Made by a program: the position numbers and the translations under genes. Under the pieces are notes generated by a model, which was not told where the DNA came from, searched no databases, and saw nothing but the letters and a program-made list of their open reading frames with translations. DNA of 38,832 nucleotides, taken from NCBI GenBank assembly GCA_035507155.1, contig DATJOK010000157.1, positions 1 through 38,832 on the forward strand, written 5' to 3'. This DNA comes from DASZHJ01 sp035507155 (GTDB lineage: Bacteria > Pseudomonadota > Alphaproteobacteria > ATCC43930 > CGMCC-115725). This document shows positions 24,216 to 32,800 of this stretch, piece by piece (the first letter of the stretch is position 1; each line of letters starts with the position of its first letter).

Positions 24216-24674
24216 CTACTCCGCCACCCGGTGCCAGATCTGCGTCTTGCCGAACAGCGGGATGCCGACATAGCCGCGCACGATCAGCGTTACCGGGTTG
24301 TCGAGGGTGAGGGTGCACCGGTAGGTATCGCCGTCCTCGGGATTGTAGATCGTGCCGCCGCCCCAGCGCTTGTCGTCGAGGCGCGTGAAATTCTGCAGGA
24401 TCTCCAGCCCGACGATCGGCCGGCCGTGCTGCGCTGCGTCGCGGTTGCGCTTGTCGGTCTTCGGCTGGCCATCGGGTCCGAGCGGCTCGCGGAGCGCGAT
24501 GATGGTGCCGCAGAGCTTGTCGCCGCACTCGCTGATCCGCACCTGCGCCTGGTCGTTCTGAGTGAGCCAGACGCCGATCACCGTCGCGTCGGCGGCAGAT
24601 CCGATGCCGGGCGAAGCGAGGCAGGCCGCCGCCCAGGCGCCGCAGAAGACGAGGGTCCGAAGATATCCGCCCAT
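24216..24674 (-). CDS. DUF2147 secreted protein
   Basis: A 152-residue protein with a signal peptide (LRTLVFCGAWAAACLASPG, cleavage near GSAADA) followed by a DUF2147 domain. Family features are IGVWLTQNDQAQVRISECGD, KLCGTIIALREP, GLEILQNF, GGTIYNPEDGDTYRCTLTL and the ending GKTQIWHRV. Two Cys in CGDKLCG and one in TYRCTL could form a disulfide in the periplasm. Domain function is not established; it is a small beta-barrel-like fold common in alphaproteobacteria. GAGG is before the ATG at 24674. It is convergent with prpE. Confidence 0.92.
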   Translation of the reverse strand: MGGYLRTLVFCGAWAAACLASPGIGSAADATVIGVWLTQNDQAQVRISECGDKLCGTIIALREPLGPDGQPKTDKRNRDAAQHGRPIVGLEILQNFTRLDDKRWGGGTIYNPEDGDTYRCTLTLDNPVTLIVRGYVGIPLFGKTQIWHRVAE

Positions 24675-24727
24675 CGGACCTCTAGGTGCGATGGGCGGGG
24701 CGGCGGCTCAAGACACCTGGTCGAGAG

Positions 24728-25318
24728 CTATTCGGCCGCCGTGCTGTCGCCCTCGCCGGTGACCGGCACGGCGATGTCGTCGACGACCGCGCGCTTCTTG
24801 CCCTTGCTCGCGCGTGAGACCGCAGCGTCCAGCTCCGGGAGCGTGCAGAGGCCGAGCGCCACCGGGTGGCGCGGCTTGATGTTGGGCGAGTTCCAGTGTG
24901 TGCGGTCGCGCACCGCCGCGATCGTCGGCTTGGTGGTGCCCACCAGCTTGGAGATCTGCCCGTCGCTGAGCTCGGGGTGGTTCTTGAGCAGCCAGGCGAT
25001 GGCGTCCGGCTTGTCCTGGCGCTTGGAGATCGGCGTGTAGCGCGGCCCCTTGTGCTTCACCATCGGCACCGGCTGCGCCTGCTCGGAGAGCTTGAGGCGC
25101 GCCGCGGGATCGGCCTCGGCGCGGCGGATCTCCTCGACGGTCAGCTGGCCGTTCGCCACCGGGTCGAGGCCCACCATCTGGGCAGCAACCTCGCCATCGG
25201 CGATCGCCTGCACCTCGAGGGCGTGCAGGCCGCAGAATTCCGCGATCTGGTCGAAGGTGAGCGCCGTGTTCTCGACCAGCCATACGGCCGTCGCCTTGGG
25301 CATCAACGGCAGCTCCAT
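24728..25318 (-). CDS. trcR: cell-cycle transcriptional regulator TrcR (DUF1013)
   Basis: A 196-residue protein of the DUF1013/TrcR family, found in alphaproteobacteria and thought to regulate transcription with the cell cycle. Conserved features are MPKATAVWLVENTALTFDQI, FCGLHALEVQAIADGE, KHKGPRYTPISKRQDKPDAI, and the helix-turn-helix-like LSDGQISKLVGTTKPTIAAV followed by RDRTHWNSPNIKPRHPVALG. The C-terminal tail (about 175-196) is an acidic, unconserved stretch. The start at 25318 has AGGAGG before it; the common MPKATAV start would be five residues later. It is likely transcribed from the 160-base gap before the quinone oxidoreductase. Confidence 0.94.
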   Translation of the reverse strand: MELPLMPKATAVWLVENTALTFDQIAEFCGLHALEVQAIADGEVAAQMVGLDPVANGQLTVEEIRRAEADPAARLKLSEQAQPVPMVKHKGPRYTPISKRQDKPDAIAWLLKNHPELSDGQISKLVGTTKPTIAAVRDRTHWNSPNIKPRHPVALGLCTLPELDAAVSRASKGKKRAVVDDIAVPVTGEGDSTAAE

Positions 25319-25484
25319 GAGGCCTCCTAAATGTCTGTAGAACCGCGCGTTTCTGGCTTTTCAGGAGCCAGCTACGAGGCAGGGTTCATGGCAGGGATAG
25401 AGGCTATATAGCGTCTCGACCGGCGGGAGGGAAGGGCCGGTTGGGGATCGACGCCGAAAAGAGCCCGGTTTCCGCGTCGCCGCT

Positions 25485-26486
25485 TCAGACCGTCAACACG
25501 ATCTTGCCGATGTGCTGCGAGGTCTCCATCAGCCGGTGCGCTTCGGCCGCCTCCGCCAGCGGGAAGGTGCGGTAGATCACCGGCTTCACCTTCTTGGCCT
25601 CCAGGAGCGGCCATACCGTGTTGTGGAGTGCGGCGGCAATCGCGCCCTTCTGCTCCACCGTGCGCGGGCGGAGGGTCGAGCCGGTGATGGTGAGGCGCTT
25701 CACCATGACGGGGCCGAAATTCACCTCGACCTTGGGCCCCTTGAGATAGGCGACGTTGACCAGGCGGCCTTCCAGGGCGAGGGCGCTCAGGTTCTTCTGC
25801 ATGTAGTCGCCGCCCACCATGTCGAGGATAACGTCGACACCGCGGCCGCCGGTCATCTCCTTCACGACCTTCACGAAGTCCATGATCTTGTAGTCGATGC
25901 CGCGCGTCGCACCCAGCTCCTCGCAGGCGCGGCACTTCTCCAGGCTGCCGGCGGTGGCGAAGACCTGATGTGCGCCCAGTGCCTTCGCCAGTTGGATCGC
26001 GGTGGTGCCGATGCCGCTGGTGCCGCCATGCACCAGCAAGGTCTCGCCGGGCTGGAAGTGCGCGCGCTCGAAGACGTTGGTCCAGACCGTGAAGAAGGTC
26101 TCGGGGATCGCCGCCGCCTCGACCAGGGTGAGACCTTTCGGCACCGGCAGCGTCTGCGGCGCCGGCGCAACGCAGTAGGTGGCATAGCCGCCGCCGGCCA
26201 CCAGGGCGCAGACCTCGTCGCCGATCTTGAGATGGGGAACGCCGAGCCCGACCGCGACGATGCGTCCGGCCACCTCGAGGCCCGGGATGTCGGTGACACC
26301 CGGGGGCGGATCGTAGTGGCCCTGGCGCTGCTGCATGTCGGGCCGGTTGACGCCAGCCGCCTTCACCTCGATCAGCACCTCGCCCATGCCGGGCATCGGC
26401 ATCGGCCGGCTCGCCGGCTTCAGGACCTCGGGCCCGCCAGGCTGGGCGATCTCGATGGCGGTCATGGTGGCGGGGAGGGTGCTCAT
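25485..26486 (-). CDS. quinone oxidoreductase of the PIG3 type
   Basis: A 333-residue zinc-free medium-chain reductase that uses NADPH to reduce quinones or activated alkenes. The N-terminal GroES-like part shows VLIEVKAAGVNRPDMQQRQG and DIPGLEVAGRIVAVG; the Rossmann part shows HGGTSGIGTTAIQLAKALGA. IYRTFPLAEAAEAHRLMETS and the HIGKIVLTV ending are typical of the PIG3 group. The first zinc-binding Cys of alcohol dehydrogenases is absent. The start at 26486 has AGGAAG upstream. It is divergent from the small DUF1192 gene. Physiological substrate is not known. Confidence 0.94.
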   Translation of the reverse strand: MSTLPATMTAIEIAQPGGPEVLKPASRPMPMPGMGEVLIEVKAAGVNRPDMQQRQGHYDPPPGVTDIPGLEVAGRIVAVGLGVPHLKIGDEVCALVAGGGYATYCVAPAPQTLPVPKGLTLVEAAAIPETFFTVWTNVFERAHFQPGETLLVHGGTSGIGTTAIQLAKALGAHQVFATAGSLEKCRACEELGATRGIDYKIMDFVKVVKEMTGGRGVDVILDMVGGDYMQKNLSALALEGRLVNVAYLKGPKVEVNFGPVMVKRLTITGSTLRPRTVEQKGAIAAALHNTVWPLLEAKKVKPVIYRTFPLAEAAEAHRLMETSQHIGKIVLTV

Positions 26487-26608
26487 GCTGCGCTTCCTGT
26501 CGGCGAATTAAGCGGCTTGGCGGCCGGAAGATTGCGTGTCTAGCCGGATCGCGCCAGACTGGCAACAGGCGAGCGAATCCGGGGCCAGCACGTCTTTGGG
26601 AGGGTCCG

Positions 26609-26791
26609 ATGGACGAGGAAGATCTGGCTCCGCTGCGCAAGAAAGCGCCGCCCAGGGACCTCCAGCCGATGGCGGTCGCGGAACTCGAGGAATACATCCT
26701 CGGCCTCGAGGCGGAGATCGAGCGCGCCCGCGGCGAAATCGCCCGCAAGCGCGCCCAGAAGACCGGCGCCGAGGCCCTCTTCAAGCGGTGA
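26609..26791 (+). CDS. DUF1192 family small protein
   Basis: A 60-residue protein of the alphaproteobacterial DUF1192 family. An acidic start (MDEEDLAPLRKK) leads to a short linker (DLQPMAVAELEEYI) and then one helix (LGLEAEIERARGEIARKRAQ) that should form a coiled coil, ending GAEALFKR as in the family. Its function is unknown. GGAGG lies about six bases before the ATG. It is divergent from the quinone oxidoreductase and followed by a 222-base gap before metY, in which I see only a weak ACGGCAA-TT-TGCCGCT hairpin and no clear riboswitch. Confidence 0.92.
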   Translation: MDEEDLAPLRKKAPPRDLQPMAVAELEEYILGLEAEIERARGEIARKRAQKTGAEALFKR

Positions 26792-27013
26792 GGCGGCGCA
26801 GCCTCGCGACGGCAAGATGAACGGTATTTTAGCTTTCAGCCGCCGTTAAGGGGTGGCCGGTAGAGTGCGCCCCCGACGGCAATTTGCCGCTCGGCTTCCG
26901 CAGCACCTTCACATTCCGCATGGGAAGCCGGCCCTCCGGGACGGCCTCCCGTCTTCCGGTTCCGCCATCTCGTGTATGGTAAAGGCCTCGTCGCGAACCC
27001 CGCGAGGTCAGCC

Positions 27014-28327
27014 ATGCCCGAGGCCAAATTCCCCGGCTTTTCCACCCTGAGCCTGCATGCCGGCCAGCGGCCGGATCCGGTCACTGGCGCCCGCGCGGTG
27101 CCGCTCTACCAGACCACCAGCTACGTCTTCCGCGACAGCGACCACGCGGCGGCGCTGTTCAATCTGGAGGAGCCCGGCTTCATCTATTCCCGCATCGCCA
27201 ATCCCACGGTGGCGGTGCTGGAGGAGCGCCTCGCCGCGCTGGAAGGCGGCGTCGGTGCGATCTGCACCGCGAGCGGCCAAGCGGCGCTCCACCTGGCGAT
27301 TGCGACGCTGATGGGCGCCGGCGGCCATATCGTCGCGGCGGCGTCGCTCTACGGCGGCTCGACAAATCTGCTGAAGCTGACGCTGCCGCGCTTCGGCATC
27401 GAGACAAGCCTCGTCGACGTGCGCGATCCCGCCGCCTTCGCCGCCGCGATCCGGCCGGAGACGCGCGTCGTCTTCGCGGAGATTCTGGGCAATCCCGGCC
27501 TCGAGGTGCTGAACGTGCCTGAGATCGCCAAGGTCGCGCACGACGCCGGGCTGCCGCTCCTCATCGATGCCACCTTCGCCACCCCCTATCTCTGCCGCAC
27601 TCTCGAACTGGGCGCCGACCTCGTCATGCATTCGGCGACCAAATGGCTCGGTGGCCATGGCATCGCCATCGGCGGCGCGCTCGTCGACGGCGGCCGCTTC
27701 GACTGGCAGGCCTCGGGCAAGTTCCCGACGCTGACCGAGCCCTATGCCGGCTATCACGGCATCGACTTCGCCGAGGAGTTCGGGCCGCAGGCCTTCATCA
27801 TGCGGGCGCGTGCGGAGGGCTTGCGCGACTTCGGCGCCTGCATGAGTCCGGCCAACGCCTTCCAGATCCTGCAGGGTGTGGAGACGCTGCCGCTGCGCAT
27901 GAGCCGCCACATGGAGAACACGCGGCGCGTGCTCGACTTCCTCGGCAAGCACCCGATGGTCGCCTGGGTCATCCATCCCGAGCTCGAGAGCCATCCCGAT
28001 CACGCGCTCGCCAAGCGGCTGCTGCCGAGAGGCGCGGGCTCGATCGTGAGCTTCGGCATCAAGGGCGGCCGGCCGGCGGGCAAGCGCTTCGTCGACAGTC
28101 TCGCGTTGATCTCGCATCTCGCCAATGTCGGCGATGCGAAGACGCTGGTGATCCATCCCGCCAGCACGACGCATCAGCAGCTCTCTGCCGAGCAGCTCGC
28201 GGCTGCCGGCATCGGCGAGGACATGATCCGGCTCTCGGTTGGTCTCGAGGAGGCGGAGGACATCATCGAGGATCTGAGCCAGGCGCTGCGGGCGGCGCAG
28301 AAGACGCTGCCCAAGGCGGCGGAATAG
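27014..28327 (+). CDS. metY: O-acetylhomoserine sulfhydrylase family enzyme
   Basis: A 437-residue PLP enzyme of the Cys/Met metabolism family; length and motifs fit O-acetylhomoserine aminocarboxypropyltransferase, which makes homocysteine from O-acetylhomoserine and sulfide. Motifs are FSTLSLHAGQRPDP, PLYQTTSYVFRDSDHAA, FIYSRIANPTVAVLEERLAA, and MHSATKWLGGHG with Lys210 as the PLP lysine. MPEAKFPGFSTLSLHAG is chosen as the start because GAGG precedes it by six bases; an in-frame start at 26972 adds 14 unconserved residues. The alpha/beta hydrolase gene begins 10 bases later. No methionine riboswitch was recognised upstream. Confidence 0.93.
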   Translation: MPEAKFPGFSTLSLHAGQRPDPVTGARAVPLYQTTSYVFRDSDHAAALFNLEEPGFIYSRIANPTVAVLEERLAALEGGVGAICTASGQAALHLAIATLMGAGGHIVAAASLYGGSTNLLKLTLPRFGIETSLVDVRDPAAFAAAIRPETRVVFAEILGNPGLEVLNVPEIAKVAHDAGLPLLIDATFATPYLCRTLELGADLVMHSATKWLGGHGIAIGGALVDGGRFDWQASGKFPTLTEPYAGYHGIDFAEEFGPQAFIMRARAEGLRDFGACMSPANAFQILQGVETLPLRMSRHMENTRRVLDFLGKHPMVAWVIHPELESHPDHALAKRLLPRGAGSIVSFGIKGGRPAGKRFVDSLALISHLANVGDAKTLVIHPASTTHQQLSAEQLAAAGIGEDMIRLSVGLEEAEDIIEDLSQALRAAQKTLPKAAE

Positions 28328-28337
28328 GCGCGGGCGC

Positions 28338-29126
28338 ATGGAATTCCACGTCGCGGGCAAGCGCGTCCTCGCCGGCACCGGCGGGCGGCCCTTCGATCCC
28401 GGGCTGCCGACCGCCGTCTTCCTGCACGGCGCTGGCATGGACCACACGGTCTGGGCGCTGCAGACGCGCTCCTTCGCTCACCACGGGCGGAGCGTGCTCG
28501 CCCTCGATCTGCCCGGCCATGGCGGCAGCGAGGGACCGGCGCTCACCAGCATCGTCGCGATGGCGGAATGGGTGCTGGGCGCGCTCGATGCCGCGGGCGC
28601 CGGCGAGGCGCGGATCGCCGGCCACAGCATGGGCTCGCTGGTGGCGCTCGAAGTGGCGGCGCGCGGCGGCGCCCGCATCGACGGCCTGGCGCTCCTCGGC
28701 TTCGTGCCGGAGATGCCGGTGCACGCCGACCTTCTGGGCGCGGCCCAATCGGGCGCCCATCTGGCGCTCGACCTCATGGTGAGCTGGAGCTTCGGCGCCC
28801 AATCCCGGCTCGGCAGCAATCTCGCCCCCGGCCTCTGGCTCCAAGGCGAGGCGATGCGCCTCCTTGAGCATTCGCCGGCGGCGACGCTTGCCGCCGATCT
28901 CGCCGCTTGCAACGCCTACAAGGACGCTGCCGTGGCGGCGACGCACATCCGCTGCCGCACCCGGCTCATCCTCGGTGCCGAGGACCGCATGACGCCGGCG
29001 GCGCAAGGCAGCGCCTTTGCCCGCAGGATCGAGACCGCCGATGTCACGGTGCTGCCCGGCGTCGGCCATATGATGATGGTGGAGGATCCCGTCGGCACGC
29101 TCACCGCGCTGAAGCCGGTGCTGTAG
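28338..29126 (+). CDS. alpha/beta hydrolase
   Basis: A 262-residue serine hydrolase with the alpha/beta fold. The oxyanion segment is FLHGAGMDHTVW, the nucleophile elbow GHSMG (Ser97), and the likely triad completes with Asp216 in LGAEDRMTP and His244 in GVGHMMM. The lid region (about 125-195) is helical and rich in Leu/Ala. Such enzymes cleave esters or C-C bonds, and the substrate cannot be read from the sequence. It starts 10 bases after metY, so it is probably co-transcribed, which hints but does not show that it acts on a homoserine ester or thioester. Confidence 0.9.
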   Translation: MEFHVAGKRVLAGTGGRPFDPGLPTAVFLHGAGMDHTVWALQTRSFAHHGRSVLALDLPGHGGSEGPALTSIVAMAEWVLGALDAAGAGEARIAGHSMGSLVALEVAARGGARIDGLALLGFVPEMPVHADLLGAAQSGAHLALDLMVSWSFGAQSRLGSNLAPGLWLQGEAMRLLEHSPAATLAADLAACNAYKDAAVAATHIRCRTRLILGAEDRMTPAAQGSAFARRIETADVTVLPGVGHMMMVEDPVGTLTALKPVL

Positions 29127-29150
29127 GCGCGGGAGCAGGGGGAGAGAGCA

Positions 29151-29339
29151 GTGGCGGCGACGGTCGAGACGATAGTGCCCACCGGCCTCATCAACGGGTT
29201 CCTGTTGAGAGCCGATCGGCCGCTCAAGGCGCTCTCCTGGGACGGCATCGACGGTGCGCTGGGTGATGCTCGGCAGGGGCGTCACGGTCGCCGCATCGCT
29301 GGCGATCCTGCGCTGGAAGAAGCTGCTGTGAAGGATTGA
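29151..29339 (+). CDS. small ORF, possibly a frameshifted remnant
   Basis: A 62-codon open frame starting at a GTG with AGGGGGAG upstream, not recognised. The first 37 residues (AATVETIVPTGLINGFLLRA, then DRPLKALSWDGIDGALG) look protein-like. The remainder is Arg/Gly-rich. In the next frame, from about 29260 to a TGA at 29329-29331, the DNA encodes MLGRGVTVAASLAILRWKKL, a plausible final membrane helix with a basic end. A single-base shift would join the two, so this may be a decayed or frameshifted small membrane protein. It lies between the hydrolase and thioesterase genes. Confidence 0.35.
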   Translation: MAATVETIVPTGLINGFLLRADRPLKALSWDGIDGALGDARQGRHGRRIAGDPALEEAAVKD

Positions 29340-29363
29340 TCAGACAGGAAGGGAAGCACCGGC

Positions 29364-29813
29364 ATGGCCGAAGGCGATCAGGAGCGGCGCGGCGACTATC
29401 CGCATCTTCTCGAGATCCCCACCCGATGGATGGACAACGACATCTACGGGCACGTCAATAACGTGGTCTACTATTCGTACTTCGACACCGTCATCAACAA
29501 GTACCTGGTGGAGGCGGGCGGGCTCGACATTCATACCGGGGCAGTCATCGGCATCGCGGTGGAGAGCCAGTGCCGTTTCCACCGCTCGCTGGCGTTCCCC
29601 GACCGCATCGATGCCGGGCTCCGGGTGGGCCGACTCGGCAATTCCAGCGTCCGCTACGAGATTGGCCTGTTCCGGCAAGGCGACGAGTCGCCGGCCGCCA
29701 CCGGCCATTTCGTCCATGTCTTCGTCGGCCGAGAGGATCGGCGCCCCACCCCGATTCCCCTGAATTTACGGGCTGCTTTGGAGCGACTCGTGACGACTCG
29801 CCCGCTCGGTTGA
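29364..29813 (+). CDS. acyl-CoA thioesterase (4HBT, YbgC/FadM-like)
   Basis: A 149-residue hotdog-fold thioesterase. The family sequence is intact: EIPTRWMDNDIYGHVNNVVY with the catalytic-type Asp26 and the GHVNN turn, then YYSYFDTVINKYL. ESQCRFHRSLAFPDRIDAGL and GHFVHVFV complete the fold. Such enzymes hydrolyse acyl-CoA or aryl-CoA thioesters; the substrate is unknown. GGAAGG lies upstream of the ATG. It comes after the hydrolase and the small possible remnant and may belong to that transcript. Confidence 0.93.
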   Translation: MAEGDQERRGDYPHLLEIPTRWMDNDIYGHVNNVVYYSYFDTVINKYLVEAGGLDIHTGAVIGIAVESQCRFHRSLAFPDRIDAGLRVGRLGNSSVRYEIGLFRQGDESPAATGHFVHVFVGREDRRPTPIPLNLRAALERLVTTRPLG

Positions 29814-29874
29814 CGGCGAGTCCCGGATGAGCGAGCCTCGGAACCACCATAGATAAGGGGTAACGGGGGACGGG

Positions 29875-32800
29875 TTGGTCAAGGTTCTGCGGGTCGTCCT
29901 GTCGGGGCCGGTCCTGTCGGCAGTTTGGCTGCTGCTCTGCGCCTACTACATCGACTCGCAGGTCGGCTGGGACGTGCTGCCGACCTTGCTTCCCCATGAG
30001 ATCGCCATCACCGTCCTGGGCGTCACCGCTCCCATCGCTTTCATCTGGGTGGTAACCGGCTTCTATCGCCGGGCAGGCGAGCTCGCCGCCAGCTCGGCGC
30101 TGCTGGCGGAGAGGGTGGACACGCTCGTCTTTCCCTCCGAGGCCTCCGAGGCCCGCGCGCGCGAGGTGAGCGAGAGCCTGAGCGCCCAGGCGCAGAGCCT
30201 GAGCAGCGCCGCCGTCGAGGCGGTGGACCGGATCGAGGGAGTGTCGGGAACCCTGGCCGGGCGGCTGCGCGACATCGTCGCCTCGGTCACCGAGGCCGCC
30301 GAGCGCGTGGAGCGCGCCGAGGGCGATCTTGCCACCGTCGCCGATCACGTGGGCAGGCTGAGCCAGGCGCTGCAGAGCCACGCTCAGGCGGTGGAGCAGG
30401 CGGTGCAGCGCGACCTCACCGCCGCCAGCGAGCGGCTCGCCGGCCAGGTCTCGGTGGTGGAGATGACGGTGGGGCGGGCCTTCGCCGCCGGCGGCGAGAA
30501 AGTGGCCGAGGAGGCCGCCGCCGCGGGCCGCGAGAGCGCGCTTGCCATCCAGCGCGCGTCCGAGAGCGCGCTCGAGGCGCTGCAGGCCGCCGGCGAGCAT
30601 ACTCTCGACGCGCTCCGCGCCGTGGGCGACCGCTCGACCGACGGGCTCACCACCGCCGTCGACCGGCTCAAGGAGACCTTCGCTGATTTCGACGGGATGA
30701 TCGAAGCGGCGGTCGCCAAGGCGGGCGACCGCATCGCCGCGCAAAGCCGCGAGGTCGAGCGGCAGCTGGCGATCGCTGGCCAGCGCCTCGACCAGGCGGC
30801 GGCGGGCGGCGAGCGGGTGGTGGAGAGCGCCAGCGCCGCCAGCCGCGAGGCGGTGCAGTCGATCGAGCGCAGTGCCACCGACACCCTCGATGCCTTCCGC
30901 GCTGCGAGCGAGCGCGCGCTCGAGACATTGCGCGCCGCCGGCGACCGTTCCGCCGACAGCCTCGGCGGCGCGATCGAGAAGGTGCGGGCGACTTTCATCG
31001 ACCTGGACGCTCAGATCGAGGCGGCGGTCGCCAAGACCGGTGACCGCATCGCCCAGAAGAGCCGCGAGATGGAGCAGCAGCTGGCGCTCGCCGGGCAGCG
31101 CCTCGATCAGGCGGCGGCGTCCGGCGAGAAGGTGGTGGAGAGCGCCGCGACGGCGGGCCGCGAGACCGCGCAGGCAGTGGAGCGCGGCTCTGCCCATGCG
31201 CTCGATGCCTTCCGCGTCGCCAGCGAGCGCACTCTTGAGGCGATGCGTGCCTCGGGCGACCGCTCCGCCGACGGGCTTGCGACGGCGGTCGAGCGGCTGA
31301 AGGAAACCTTCGCCGATTTCGACGTCATGATCGAGACGGCAGTTGCCAAGGCCGCCGAGCGCATCGCCCAGAAGAGCCGCGAGGTGGAGCAGCAGCTCGT
31401 CGTCGCCTCACAGCGTCTCGACCTTGCCGCTGCGGGCGGCGAGAAGGTGGTGGAGAACGCCACCACCGCGAGCCGCGAGGCGTCCCAGGCGATGGAGCGC
31501 AGCGCCGCCCATGCCCAGGAGGCCTTTCGCGTTGCCGGCGACCGGGCTGTCGAGTCAGTGCGGGTCGCGGGCGACCGCTCGGCCGACGGCCTTGCCACGG
31601 CGGTCGATCGCCTGCGCGAGACCTTCGCCGATTTCGATGCGCAGATCGAGGCAGCGGTCGCCAAGGCGGCGGAACGGGTGGCACAGCGGAGCCGCGAGCT
31701 CGACGACCAGCTGGCGCTCGCCTCCCAGCGGCTCGATTTGGCGGCGGCTTCCGGCAGCAAGGTGGTGGAGAACGCCAATGCCGCGAGCCGCGAGGCGGCG
31801 CTCGCCATGGACCGGGTCGCCGATCGCACCATCGAGGCCTTCCGCCTCGCCGGTGAACGGTCCTCCGATGGGCTCGGTACGGCGATCGAGCGCCTCAAGG
31901 AGACGCTCGCGGATTTCGACAGCGTGATCGAGGACGCCGCCGCCAAGGCGGGCGAGCGCATCGCTCAGCGCAGCCGCGAGGTGGAGCAGCAGCTGGTGGT
32001 GGCCTCCGATCGCCTCGATCAGGCGACCGGCGGCGTCACCAACGCCACCCGCCGCGGCGCCGAGGCGCTGCAGAGCGGCACCGAGAACATGACCGTCGCC
32101 ACCGGCAAGGCGGCGGCGCAGAGCGAGGTGATGGCGACGGCGCTGCGCACCTTCACCACCGAGCTCACCCGCTTCAGCGAGCAGGCCGGCGATCAGGCGG
32201 ATCAGCTCAGCACCGCGCTCGCCCGCCATGTGCAGACCCTGCGCACCGCCTCTACCGAGGCGCTGCAGCGCCTCAAGGAAGTGAACGACGGCTTCGGGAC
32301 CCAGGCCGACCACGTCGGGCAGACGACCCGGCAGGCGGGTACCCGGGTCGAGGAGGTGGGCGAGGCGCTCCGCCTGCAGGTGCGCGACCTGCTCTCCACG
32401 ACGGAGCAGGTGTCGGTCCGCCTGCAGACCGTCGGCGAGCAGCTCCGCCAGCGCAGCCAGGACCTGAACTCGGTGGCGCAGGGCAGCGTCAGCACGGTCC
32501 GCCAGGCGGCGGAGAGTTTTCGCGACAGCGGCGATCAGCTCAACGCGGCGGCGGTGGGAGCGGCGGAGCGCGTCACCGACGCGGCAGGGGGGCTGCGCAA
32601 CCAGGCCCTCGAGCTGCAGGCGACGGCGGACCAGGCGGCGGCGCGGGTGCGCCGCGCCGGCGAGAGCTTCGACCAGCAGGCGGATCGGCTGACCGGCGTC
32701 GCCGCCGAGGCGAGCGCGCAGATCCAGCACGTGGGTGATACCCTCGGTCGCCAGATGGGCCTCATCAAGGAAGGCGCCGATCACGCGGCGGCACAGGTGG

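Noticed and set aside
26792..27013. SAM-II or other methionine riboswitch upstream of metY
   Set aside because: I looked for the SAM-II pseudoknot signatures common before metY in alphaproteobacteria and found no convincing match. Only a weak ACGGCAA/TGCCGCT hairpin is present.
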